Shown here: in pieces, positions 17,136 through 25,101 of the stretch
Numbering within the stretch: the stretch's first letter is position 1
Layout of the letters: each line of letters starts with the position of its first letter
DNA from: Natrinema salifodinae
Lineage (GTDB): Archaea > Halobacteriota > Halobacteria > Halobacteriales > Natrialbaceae
Assembly (NCBI RefSeq): GCF_900110455.1
Contig: NZ_FOIS01000003.1
Span: forward strand, 699,491-763,490
Length of the DNA stretch: 64,000 nt
Reading direction: 5' to 3'
Translations under genes and position numbers: made by a program
The notes under the pieces: generated by a model
Told to the model about the DNA's origin: nothing
The model's database searches: none
The model's input: only the letters and a program-made list of their open reading frames with translations

Positions 17136-18404
17136 CTACCGCTTCCGCGAGTCTTCGAGCAGCGCCGCCGGGGAAAGCGAGTGCGATGGGGCCGCGAACC
17201 GGGCCGGTCGCTCGCCCTCCTCGTTGACCGCCACGATATCGGCGATCCGGAGCCGGTGGTCGTCGTCGACCCGCGCGGAGACGTCGAGTCGAACCACGGT
17301 TCCGGGACCGACGGACTCGCCGCCGTCGACGGGCCGTTCGCGGGGTTCGAGGCCGACGCCGGAGACGCTGGCCTCGATCTCGTCGCGATCGTCGAGGCCG
17401 AACGAGCGCACCTCCGCCTCGAGGTCGGCCTCGACGGCCGCGACCGACTCCGGTCCGGCGGTCAGCATCGACCGCGCCGAGCGAAACGACTGGGTGACGG
17501 CGACGTGGACCCGCCGCTCCCGACCGCCGTCGCTGTCGACGACGAGCGTCCGGACGAGCCCGCCGTAGTAGCCGGCCAGTCCCCGCGGCGCGGTTTCGAC
17601 GACGATCGGGTCGCCCGGCCGGAGCGGGTCGTCGACCTCGCCGGCGGACGGGAGCCCGGGGTTGACGGCGGTGTTCCCGTCCGGGAAGGCACCCGCGCCG
17701 ACGATCGCCTGGTCGATGGCGGTCCGTAGTCGAGCGGGCGTCAAGAATTCGGATTCAGGTCCGGATCCGAGGCCAGTCTCGCCGCCGTCGGCGGCCGCCT
17801 CATCGTCGGCGACCGCGAGCCGCCCGTCGACGACCGCCGCGTTGGCCAGCAGCGACGCCGCGCGTCGAATCCCGGCGCTCGCCGCTCGCTGTGCGGTCGC
17901 GATCTGATCGCGTTCGCCAGGCGTCTTCCGTGCCCGTGCACGCTCGAGGACGGCCGTCGAGGCCAGATCGAACCCGGCCCGCTCGAGATAGAGCGCGGCG
18001 TCGTGGGGAATCCGGGCGGGTGACAGGACCGGTCCCTCGAGCCCGCGATCGGCGAGCTCGGATGCGAGTCGCGCTGCGGGATGATCGCCGGTCTCGTCCC
18101 GTTCTGTTGCGCGGACGAGCCACTCCTCGGCGACGCCATCGTACGCAACGGCGGTGACCCCGCTCGAGGGCTGCGGGGACCGCCGAGTGACGTACCGAAG
18201 CCCTGGATCGCGTTCGGTGCCGACGTGAACGAACGCCGCCGCGTCGCGCTCTGCGAGTGTCGATCGAACGGTCTCGGTCGCGTGGTGGCGTCGCTCGCTC
18301 GCGAAATCGGCAGCGTCATCGGCGATGTCACTACCGGACTCTAACCGACGGTCGTCCTCGCGGACGCCGGTGCCGTCGCTATCGCCGTCAGTCCCACCGG
18401 TCAC
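17136..18404 (-). CDS. M24-like 'pita-bread' protein lacking metal ligands
   Basis: The 422-residue protein has the two-domain layout of Xaa-Pro peptidases (M24B): an N-terminal creatinase-like half and a C-terminal pita-bread half. The five metal-binding residues are replaced. The first Asp is E270, the second is G282 (in GGLVRT), the His is S348 (in SGVGLEPRERP), the Glu of the EPG strand is absent (TVVRLDVS), and the last Glu is A388 (LRIAD). It is therefore probably a non-catalytic binding protein. Its ATG overlaps the stop of the UvrD-type helicase gene by 4 bases, so the two are likely translated together. Confidence 0.8.
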   Translation of the reverse strand: MTGGTDGDSDGTGVREDDRRLESGSDIADDAADFASERRHHATETVRSTLAERDAAAFVHVGTERDPGLRYVTRRSPQPSSGVTAVAYDGVAEEWLVRATERDETGDHPAARLASELADRGLEGPVLSPARIPHDAALYLERAGFDLASTAVLERARARKTPGERDQIATAQRAASAGIRRAASLLANAAVVDGRLAVADDEAAADGGETGLGSGPESEFLTPARLRTAIDQAIVGAGAFPDGNTAVNPGLPSAGEVDDPLRPGDPIVVETAPRGLAGYYGGLVRTLVVDSDGGRERRVHVAVTQSFRSARSMLTAGPESVAAVEADLEAEVRSFGLDDRDEIEASVSGVGLEPRERPVDGGESVGPGTVVRLDVSARVDDDHRLRIADIVAVNEEGERPARFAAPSHSLSPAALLEDSRKR

Positions 18405-20281
18405 GGCGCTTCGGCTTCGACCTCGTCTTCCGCCGTGGCAGCGTCCGATTCGCTCGGCTCCTGGGCCTGCTCGATCAGCTCTTCGAGGGTCGAATCGGTC
18501 AGTTGGTCGTGGAGCAGGACGTCGATCGGCAGCGTCGGCGCGCCGTCGACCAGATTCTCCAGCAGGACCAGGCGTTCGCGGGCCCGGGACATGCCGACGT
18601 AGAAGACGCGGCGCTCGTTGTCGGTGAGGACGGGGACCGGCGAGGTGGTCTTGGTGAACTCCTCGCAGCCGGGCACGTCGGTCGGGTCGTCGACGGTGGC
18701 GACCATCTGTTCGACGACCTTCTCGGTGAGGTCGGTACCGACGAAGACGTGGTCGGCCTCGCGACCCTTCGCGGAGTGGATCGTGCCGAGGCGGACGCGG
18801 TCGGTGTCCATCCCCTGATACTCGCCGATCGCGAAGTACGACCGGATACTCTTCTTCTGGAAGTTCGTGACCTTACGGACCATGTCGGCCGCCGAGGCGG
18901 GACCGGGCATGAACGGTGCGTGGTCCTCGATGACCTCGGCGGGGATCATGAGTTGTTCGAGGTCGTCGATGCCGGCCTCCTCCTGACGGTCGTCGATCTC
19001 GTCGAAAAGGTCGTCGCGCTCGTTGGTGCCGAACGCCGATTCCTGAAGCATGTCGGCGAGTCGGCGGGCCTGCAGCCCGGTGACGTCATCGCCGCGGTCG
19101 ATAGCTTCGACCGCGCGGACGTACTGAGTCAGCCGATCGGTCCACATCCGCTGGTCGGTCAGCGAGGTGAAGGGGACCCCCTCGGTGATGAACTCGTCGA
19201 TGAACTGGAACATCTGGTAGCGCGCCCGGAACAGCACCATGATGGTGCCGTCGCCCCCGACGAGCGTGCGCCGAACCATCCGGACCAGGTCCAGCATCGA
19301 CGCGTTCGTGCGCGCCTCGACGGCACCGCCTTCCTTGCGCGGCTTGAGGTCCTTGTCCTGGCGCTTCTCGATGTGGCGGATCTCCTGGTTGACCGCGTTG
19401 AGGACGTTCGACGGCAGGCGATAGGAGTTCGGCAGAATGACGTCATCGTCGACCTCTTCCTCGAGCAGGAGGGCGGGATCGGCGCCCTGCCAGGAGTAGA
19501 CGACCTGGTCGTCGTCGCCGGCGATCAGGACCTGCTCCATGTGGGGTTTCCACTCGTCGTAGACGTCGTACTGGAGCGTGGTAATGTCCTGAAACTCGTC
19601 GATCACCAGGTAGTCGACGCTAGGAAGCAGGGAGCGCTGTTTGACCCGTTCGAGCATATCGGCGAAGCCGATCTTGCCCTCCTCGCCCTTGTAGGAGCGC
19701 CAGGCGCGGATCGCTTCGGGGACGTCGATCCGGTCGTCGTCGCTGGGCCAGGTCGGCGTGTACTTGTTACCTTCCTGGGCGTTGGGGTCGATCTCGGGGG
19801 GCAGGCGGACTTCCTCCTCGTCCCACTGGAAGGGGACGTCGTACCAGTCGGAGACGTCGCGGCTGGTCCGCTGGAGCCACTGGCTCGTCGCGATGACCTT
19901 GTTTCCGATCGTCGTCGACCGGGCGGTACGACGGCCGGCGCCGCTGTACTCGTCCTCGTACTCGAGGCCGTACTCCTCGCAGAACTCCTCCTTGTCGGAC
20001 TCGCCGATGACATCGCTGCGGGAGAGGTCGAGCAGTTCGTAGGCCTTGGCGTGCATAGTACAGACGTTCCCCTGCAGCGCCCGTGGGCTCTCGCCGAGCC
20101 GCTCGGCGAGTCGTTCGCGAACCTCCTGAGCTGCAGCGCGCGTGTACGAGACGACGAGAATATCTCGGAACGTAACGCCGTCCTGTTCGAGGATCTCTTC
20201 GACGTGGTCGAGAAGCGCGGTCGTTTTCCCGCTTCCCGGACCGCCGAACAGGCGGGTAACCGTCGTATCCGTTGTAGCCAT
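18401..20281 (-). CDS. UvrD/Rep-type DNA helicase (superfamily 1)
   Basis: The 626-residue protein has the SF1 motifs in order: Walker A GGPGSGKTTALL, Ia YTRAAAQE, II VIDEFQDITTLQYDVYDEW, III AGDDDQVVYSWQGAD, V TIHSAKGREADHVFV and VI YVGMSRARERLVL. This class unwinds DNA 3' to 5' using ATP in repair or replication restart. I chose the ATG at 20281, before ATTDTTV, over a start at 20302 because it sits about 27 bases after a TATA-like ACTTATGGG. The C-terminus is acidic (EAEAP). The next gene overlaps it by 4 bases. Confidence 0.93.
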   Translation of the reverse strand: MATTDTTVTRLFGGPGSGKTTALLDHVEEILEQDGVTFRDILVVSYTRAAAQEVRERLAERLGESPRALQGNVCTMHAKAYELLDLSRSDVIGESDKEEFCEEYGLEYEDEYSGAGRRTARSTTIGNKVIATSQWLQRTSRDVSDWYDVPFQWDEEEVRLPPEIDPNAQEGNKYTPTWPSDDDRIDVPEAIRAWRSYKGEEGKIGFADMLERVKQRSLLPSVDYLVIDEFQDITTLQYDVYDEWKPHMEQVLIAGDDDQVVYSWQGADPALLLEEEVDDDVILPNSYRLPSNVLNAVNQEIRHIEKRQDKDLKPRKEGGAVEARTNASMLDLVRMVRRTLVGGDGTIMVLFRARYQMFQFIDEFITEGVPFTSLTDQRMWTDRLTQYVRAVEAIDRGDDVTGLQARRLADMLQESAFGTNERDDLFDEIDDRQEEAGIDDLEQLMIPAEVIEDHAPFMPGPASAADMVRKVTNFQKKSIRSYFAIGEYQGMDTDRVRLGTIHSAKGREADHVFVGTDLTEKVVEQMVATVDDPTDVPGCEEFTKTTSPVPVLTDNERRVFYVGMSRARERLVLLENLVDGAPTLPIDVLLHDQLTDSTLEELIEQAQEPSESDAATAEDEVEAEAP

Positions 20282-20304
20282 TGTAGCTGTACAGGGTCGC
20301 AATA

Positions 20305-20330
20305 CCCATAAGTCACGTGGGTTTTCGGCG
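20305..20330 (-). promoter_or_regulatory. Promoter of the helicase and M24-like operon
   Basis: Read on the minus strand, CCGAAAACCC (BRE-like) is followed by ACTTATGGG centred near 20310, about 28 bases before the ATG at 20281. The spacing supports a leaderless transcript for the helicase gene. Confidence 0.5.
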
Positions 20331-20410
20331 ACAACAGCCCGTAACGAACCGGCGCGAGATCGGATGCAAGCTCGGACTCGACTCGAACTCAGGCTCGATC
20401 GACGACGACG

Positions 20411-20569
20411 CTACGGATCGCGGGGGGAACGGGCCTCTCGCACGTCGGCACCGTCGCGAATCCTGTCCTGACAGTCCGGACAAACGCGCGGATCGTCGAC
20501 GTCACGCGGGGTGAACACCCGAGCGTACGCGTCCGTGACGAACGCGCCGCAGTTCTGGCATTCCGGCAT
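20411..20569 (-). CDS. Small zinc-finger protein (DUF7563-like)
   Basis: The 52-residue protein starts MPECQNCGAFVTDAYARVF and has a second knuckle VCPDCQDRI. The two Cys pairs (C4/C7 and the later CPDC) should bind one zinc. It belongs to a set of tiny haloarchaeal zinc proteins (I recall DUF7563). It was too short to be obvious from a longer open frame, and the ATG at 20569 was chosen because it begins the first knuckle. The function is unknown. Confidence 0.75.
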   Translation of the reverse strand: MPECQNCGAFVTDAYARVFTPRDVDDPRVCPDCQDRIRDGADVREARSPRDP

Positions 20570-20712
20570 AGTGATTCTCGAATAACCTATCGTCAGTAAC
20601 TGGTTATAATTGTGTCGGATACGGCATGATAAAAACGGCGTCGGTAGGGTAACGGTGCGAGACGGCGTCTGCACGCCGAGACGGCGAAGAGGAAACGGGA
20701 CGGTGCGGGGGA

Positions 20713-20898
20713 TTACGCGGCCGGCTCCCACCCACAGACGCTGCAGGAGTTGGCGGACGTGTCGTGGAGTCCGCCGCATTCGGGACATTGCTTCTTGTTA
20801 TACTCCTGCTCCCACCCGACTGGTTCTACCGTGTGACCGCGATCCGCGAGGAATTGATCGATGACGTCGTCACCGGCATCGTTGGGTGAGGTTGCCAT
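20713..20898 (-). CDS. HVO_0416-like small zinc-finger protein
   Basis: The 61-residue protein has DQFLADRGHTVEPVGWEQEYNKKQCPECGGLHDTSANSCSVCGW, with Cys pairs CPEC and CSVC forming a zinc ribbon. It matches a haloarchaeal family I know from HVO_0416 of Haloferax volcanii. Members are called zinc-finger proteins and their roles are only partly known. A TATA-like CCGTTTAAGAC on the minus strand at about 20922 is spaced for a leaderless start at the ATG ending at 20898. Confidence 0.8.
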   Translation of the reverse strand: MATSPNDAGDDVIDQFLADRGHTVEPVGWEQEYNKKQCPECGGLHDTSANSCSVCGWEPAA

Positions 20899-21041
20899 AA
20901 TAGTGTGAATGGTTACCACAGTCTTAAACGGTTCGGTTACCGAAGGTCCTGCCACATTCAGCGTCGAGTGAATCCCGTCCCGGGTGCTCACCGTCAGGAC
21001 TGACCCGCGGACTTTTCTCGCTCTCTCGCCAACGTCACCGT

Positions 21042-21878
21042 ATGAGCGACCTGCGCCTCGACGCGACCCAACTCGACCGCTACTCGCGACACGTCATCAT
21101 GGACGAGATCGGCCCCGAGGGCCAGCAACGCCTCCTCGAGAGCTCCGTATTAGTCGTCGGTGCGGGCGGCCTTGGCTCGCCGGCGATCCAGTACCTCGCC
21201 GCCGCCGGCGTCGGCCGCCTGGGCGTCGTCGACGACGACGTCGTCGAGCGCTCGAACCTGCAGCGCCAGATCGTCCACGGCGACGACGACGTCGGCCGGC
21301 CGAAAGTCGAGAGCGCGGCTGACTACGTCGCGGCCCTAAACCCCGACATCGACGTCGAGACCCACGAGACCCGCGTCACCGCCGACAACGTCGCCGACCT
21401 CGTCGCGGGCTACGACGTGATCCTCGACGCCAGCGACAACTTCGCCACCAGGTACCTGCTCAACGACCACTGTGTCCTCACGGAGACGCCGCTGTCCCAC
21501 GGCGCGATCTACCGGTTCGAGGGTCAGGTCACGACCTTCACGAACGAGCGCAGTGGGGACGACGACCCGCCGTGTTACCGGTGTATCTTCCCTGAAGCGC
21601 CCGAGCCGGGGACCGTTCCCGACTGCGCCACGACGGGCGTGCTCGGGGTCCTCCCCGGAACGGTGGGCTGCATTCAGGCTACGGAGGTCGTCAAGTACCT
21701 GCTCGGGAAGGGCGAACTGCTCGAGGGCCGCCTACTGATGTACGACGCGATGGACATGAGCTTCGAGGAGGTCCCGATGCAGTCGAACCCGGCGTGCCCG
21801 GTCTGCGGAGACAACCCGGAGATCGAATCAGTCTCGGACGTGGCCTACGAGGGAACCTGCGAGATTTCGGCCGACTGA
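21042..21878 (+). CDS. ubaA: E1-like SAMP-activating enzyme
   Basis: The 278-residue protein is a ThiF/MoeB/UbaA-type adenylyltransferase. Seen are GAGGLGSP (40-46, ATP binding), DDDVVERSNLQRQ, two zinc-binding Cys pairs (C178/C181 and C252/C255) and the catalytic Cys at 195 in PDCATTG. In haloarchaea a single enzyme of this type, UbaA, activates ubiquitin-like SAMP proteins for protein tagging, tRNA thiolation and molybdopterin synthesis. It stands as a single gene, divergent from the small zinc-finger genes. Confidence 0.93.
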   Translation: MSDLRLDATQLDRYSRHVIMDEIGPEGQQRLLESSVLVVGAGGLGSPAIQYLAAAGVGRLGVVDDDVVERSNLQRQIVHGDDDVGRPKVESAADYVAALNPDIDVETHETRVTADNVADLVAGYDVILDASDNFATRYLLNDHCVLTETPLSHGAIYRFEGQVTTFTNERSGDDDPPCYRCIFPEAPEPGTVPDCATTGVLGVLPGTVGCIQATEVVKYLLGKGELLEGRLLMYDAMDMSFEEVPMQSNPACPVCGDNPEIESVSDVAYEGTCEISAD

Positions 21879-21892
21879 CCGTCGACCCGTTC

Positions 21893-22858
21893 TCAGGAGA
21901 GCGCGAGGTCGGAGCCGACGAGCTCACCGACGTCGAGCGCACCGCGGAGCGCGAGACACGAGACGAACGCGGTCGTTCCGAGTTTTCCGCCCGCACCGGC
22001 GAAGGCCGGCGAGACCGCGAGGTAGACGACACCGCAGAGGAGCCCCGCAGCCGCGATCCGTTCCGTCGTTTCGAGCCGATCCGTTCCCGACATCCCGACG
22101 AACGAGGCACAGAAGGCGACCGCGGCCAGGGTCGATCCGAGCTCCGGGACGAGCGGCGGGAACGCGACGCCGGCGACGACTCCCACGACCGCAGAGGCGA
22201 CGACCGCACTCGTCTCGCCGTGCGTCCGGAGGAGCACGGTCGCGACCGCGGCGATGACCGCGACCGGAACGATCACGGGCGCGAGGCGCCAGGCGAGCGC
22301 GCTCCCGGCGGCGTAGTCGACGCCGGTCAGCGCCACCGTCGTGACGCAGCCAAAGAGGGCGAGCGTTCCGTACTTCCCGCCGAACCCGCCGAACGACTCC
22401 GTCGTCGCGACGAACGCCAGGCCGGCGACGAGGCCCGCCAGGCCGACCTGGTCGACCGACGCGAACACCGCCGGCGAGGTCATCCCGACGAACGTCCCGC
22501 AGTAGGCCGGCCCGTCGATCCGGGGTAAGCCGACGCCGACGATCAGGCCGACGAGTGCGGCTGCGAGCACCGGCCCGAGGCCGGCGTGAACGCTGAGGTC
22601 GTAGGTAACGACGGCCGCGGCCGCGACCGCGAGGGCATCGACGGCGTCGGATCGATCGAACCCGACCGCGTCGAAGCCCGTGATCGAGAGGCGTCGCCGT
22701 TCCGTCGCGGCGACGACGGTCACGGCGAGGGCGATGCCGAGCTGGATACCGGCGACGCCGGTCGGAAGTTCGGGCGGCGCGCGAACGGTAGCGAGGAGCA
22801 GGGCGGCGGGCGTCACCAGCAACGCAACGTATCCGGCGAACTGAATCGGACCGTACAC
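21893..22858 (-). CDS. Membrane protein made of two tandem repeats
   Basis: The 321-residue protein has about ten membrane segments. Its two halves repeat with an exact offset of 130 residues: C120 with C250, FVGM at 123 with FVGM at 253, GGK at 160 with GGK at 290, and C171 with C301. Each copy reads Cys-x2-FVGM, about 30 residues, then GxGGKxGT, then Cys. The conserved Gly-Lys and Cys pattern inside membrane segments suggests a pore or a bound small molecule. I do not recognise a named family. It lies tail-to-tail with ubaA, 14 bases apart. Confidence 0.75.
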   Translation of the reverse strand: MYGPIQFAGYVALLVTPAALLLATVRAPPELPTGVAGIQLGIALAVTVVAATERRRLSITGFDAVGFDRSDAVDALAVAAAAVVTYDLSVHAGLGPVLAAALVGLIVGVGLPRIDGPAYCGTFVGMTSPAVFASVDQVGLAGLVAGLAFVATTESFGGFGGKYGTLALFGCVTTVALTGVDYAAGSALAWRLAPVIVPVAVIAAVATVLLRTHGETSAVVASAVVGVVAGVAFPPLVPELGSTLAAVAFCASFVGMSGTDRLETTERIAAAGLLCGVVYLAVSPAFAGAGGKLGTTAFVSCLALRGALDVGELVGSDLALS

Positions 22859-22972
22859 ACCCGCAGTCTCCCGAGGGGAACGGAGAGGGTTACGATTCGA
22901 GAATTACCGGACGGCTATCTGGTCGCGGCGACCGGCGACGACGGGACGGCGAAAACGGCCCACGAAACGCCG

Positions 22973-23758
22973 TTAACTCCGCAGCAGGCCGCCGTCGATC
23001 GGCACCTCGGCCCCGTTGACGAAGCTCGCGCGCGGACTCGAGAGGAAGGCGACGACCTCGCCGAGCTCCTCGGGCTCGCCGAGGCGGTCCATCGGAATGT
23101 CGCTCGCCATCTCGGCGAAGCCCGCCTCGTAGTCGTCGTAGGTGCCGCGCTCGATTCCGGCCTCGATGAGCTCCTCGATTCTGGCCGTCTCGATCGTCCC
23201 CGGGAGGACCGCGTTGGCCCGGATCTCGGGCGCGAACTCCCGCGAGACGGTCTTGACGAGGCCGATCACGCCCCGACGGACCGAGTTCGAGAGCAGGAGG
23301 CCGTCGGCGACCTCCCGGACCGTCCGCGAGGTGATGCAGGTGATCGTCCCGTACTCCGAATCGAGCAGGTGGTCGTAGGCCGACTCGATCGTCCAGACGA
23401 CGCTCATCACTAGCAGGTCGTAGGCCTGGTACCAGTCCTGCTCGTCGGTCTCGAGGAAGGTGGTGCTCGGCGGGCCGCCCGAGGAGGTGACCAGGTGATC
23501 GAGCCCGCCGAAGGCGTCGACGGTCTCGCTGACGAGGTGGGAGACGGCGTCGGGATCCGTGAGGTCCGTCTGGACGGCGAGCACGTCTCCCTCCGCCGTC
23601 TCTTCGAGCTCCTCGCGGGCCGTTTCGAGCCGCTCCTCATCGCGACCGCAGATCGTGACGTTCGCGCCCTCCGCGGCGAGCGCCTGCGCGCTCGCAAAGC
23701 CCAGACCGCTCGAGGAGGCGGTCACCAGTGCGCTGTTGCCGTCGAGGTCGAAGTCCAT
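22973..23758 (-). CDS. SDR-fold protein of the BKR-like type without the usual tetrad
   Basis: The 261-residue protein has a Rossmann fold with the cofactor motif ASSSGLGFA (14-22), near the standard TGxxxGIG. The catalytic Tyr and Lys are replaced: in LLLSNSVRRGVIGL, S157 stands where Tyr is expected and R161 where Lys is. S144 remains. This matches the CDD class cd05344 (BKR-like SDR-like), described as lacking the usual catalytic tetrad. The PGTIETARIEEL loop and terminal VPIDGGL are conserved. It may act by an unusual mechanism or only bind cofactor. Confidence 0.88.
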   Translation of the reverse strand: MDFDLDGNSALVTASSSGLGFASAQALAAEGANVTICGRDEERLETAREELEETAEGDVLAVQTDLTDPDAVSHLVSETVDAFGGLDHLVTSSGGPPSTTFLETDEQDWYQAYDLLVMSVVWTIESAYDHLLDSEYGTITCITSRTVREVADGLLLSNSVRRGVIGLVKTVSREFAPEIRANAVLPGTIETARIEELIEAGIERGTYDDYEAGFAEMASDIPMDRLGEPEELGEVVAFLSSPRASFVNGAEVPIDGGLLRS

Positions 23759-23855
23759 ACGCGACCCGACGGCGGCGGTCTACAAATGTCTCGGGAAGTC
23801 GGCAGTCGGCAGATCTCGCTGTCGAAGATCGCCCCGGCGACGTCGACGCGACGGG

Positions 23856-24332
23856 TCACCGACCGGCGGCGGAGTTGTCCTGATGGCGAACGCGAACCAT
23901 CCCCTCGGAGGTGACCCCGACGATCAGCGGCGTCGACACCTGGCGGCCGGTGACGGCCGGCCCCGCGGCGTCGCTGACGACCTTCATCAGGTCCGGCGCG
24001 GTGTGGTCGACCTTGACCCCGGCCTCGTCGCAGGCCTCGTAGACCAGTTGGGGCACGTCGTAGAGGTCGGTCCCCTCGGGAACGCGGACCCGGACCGGCG
24101 CGCGGAGCGCCTCCGCGAAGGCAACCGTCTCGCGGGCCTTCTCGACGTTCTCGCGGGCGCTGGACTCGATCGAGGAGACGTTCGCCCGCGAGGTGCCCAG
24201 CTCGTCGGCGATGTCGGCCTGGGAGACGCCGCGTTCGCGCAGCGCGAGCACCTGCGCCTGGCGGTGGGTCAAGACGCTGGTCTCGGGGTCGAAGCCGATC
24301 TCCGCGAGGAGGTCGTCGGTGTCGTCGATCAC
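23856..24332 (-). CDS. Tfx-family DNA-binding regulator
   Basis: The 158-residue protein has an N-terminal helix-turn-helix (LTHRQAQVLALRERGVSQADIADELGTSRANVSSIE) close to the Tfx protein of Methanothermobacter, then VRVPEGTDLYDVPQLVYEACDEAGVKV, the conserved Tfx C-terminal half. Tfx binds downstream of a promoter to control molybdenum-enzyme genes in methanogens. The target here is unknown. I chose GTG at 24332 because VIDDTDDLLAEIGFD matches the typical start of the family, and the upstream sequence has no matching extension. Confidence 0.85.
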   Translation of the reverse strand: MIDDTDDLLAEIGFDPETSVLTHRQAQVLALRERGVSQADIADELGTSRANVSSIESSARENVEKARETVAFAEALRAPVRVRVPEGTDLYDVPQLVYEACDEAGVKVDHTAPDLMKVVSDAAGPAVTGRQVSTPLIVGVTSEGMVRVRHQDNSAAGR

Positions 24333-24610
24333 GGTGCTTCCCTCCCCTGCGTGCCGGCGGCTCGCGCGGTCATACCGGTAGCTAGCCAGCGGCGGGATCA
24401 AAGCTTCCACGGTCCGGGTGTGGTCTCGGGCACCGCAGCCGCGCGAGTTCGGTCGTCGCTGGGTAGCAGCGGCCGATCGGTCGACCGGTCGATCGGAATC
24501 GCGATCGATGCCGCTGCTGGGCGTCTACGGGTGCACGGTCAGAAGAGAACGAAATGGTCGCGGTCAGCATCGAGGTCGGAACTGCGCCGCATCGGATGGA
24601 CGCGACGGAC

Positions 24611-24979
24611 TTAGTCGGCCGACTGCCCGGACGCGACGGGCTCGTCTTCGGCGGGCGTCGACACGCCGGTCACGGTCTCGTGCGCTTGCCGGAGCAGCGA
24701 GACGGCGAACCGAGCGACGTTCGCAGGACCGTCGTGTGGTCCGGGCGAGCGGTAACAGACGATCAGCGACCACATCGTCGCGACGCCGAACGAGCCAAGC
24801 GCCGAGAACGACATGCCCATGGTCGCGTACGTCGCCGCGTAGATCGCACCGATGGTCATCGAGGGGACGCTCGAACCCAGCGGGATCCGCGCCGTCACGT
24901 CGCGGACGGTGGGTGCGAGGAAGACGATCGAGAGGACGCTCCCGGCCAGGAAGACAAGGTCTTGCCACATCATACTCAT
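24611..24979 (-). CDS. Conserved haloarchaeal membrane protein
   Basis: The protein has 122 residues with hydrophobic segments at about residues 5-24 and 40-75 (FLAGSVLSIVFLAPTVRDVTA, GAIYAATYATMGMSFSALGS) and a polar tail. I recall close relatives in other haloarchaea that begin at MMWQDLVFLAG. The start was placed at the ATG at 24979; 24973 is also possible. An upstream open stretch to 25063 lacks that conservation. The function is unknown. Confidence 0.65.
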   Translation of the reverse strand: MSMMWQDLVFLAGSVLSIVFLAPTVRDVTARIPLGSSVPSMTIGAIYAATYATMGMSFSALGSFGVATMWSLIVCYRSPGPHDGPANVARFAVSLLRQAHETVTGVSTPAEDEPVASGQSAD

Positions 24980-25101
24980 TCCTAACTCGGGGACGAGTAA
25001 ATACTTCTCGGTATTAGATCCGAGCGTCGGCTCGGCTAAAAATACGGTATCCGTGAGAGACACCGCATATTAACAGTTCGGTGTACGAGCGGAGAATCCG
25101 C

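Noticed and set aside
18257-20311. A 684-codon open frame on the plus strand through the helicase gene
   Set aside because: The minus-strand helicase has all SF1 motifs. The plus-strand product is repetitive Val/Asp/Arg with no motif.
24455-24520. A GATCGGTCGACCGGTCGATC-like palindrome before the Tfx gene
   Set aside because: It is a run of overlapping CGATCG and GTCGAC words typical of this GC-rich genome and no promoter lies beside it.
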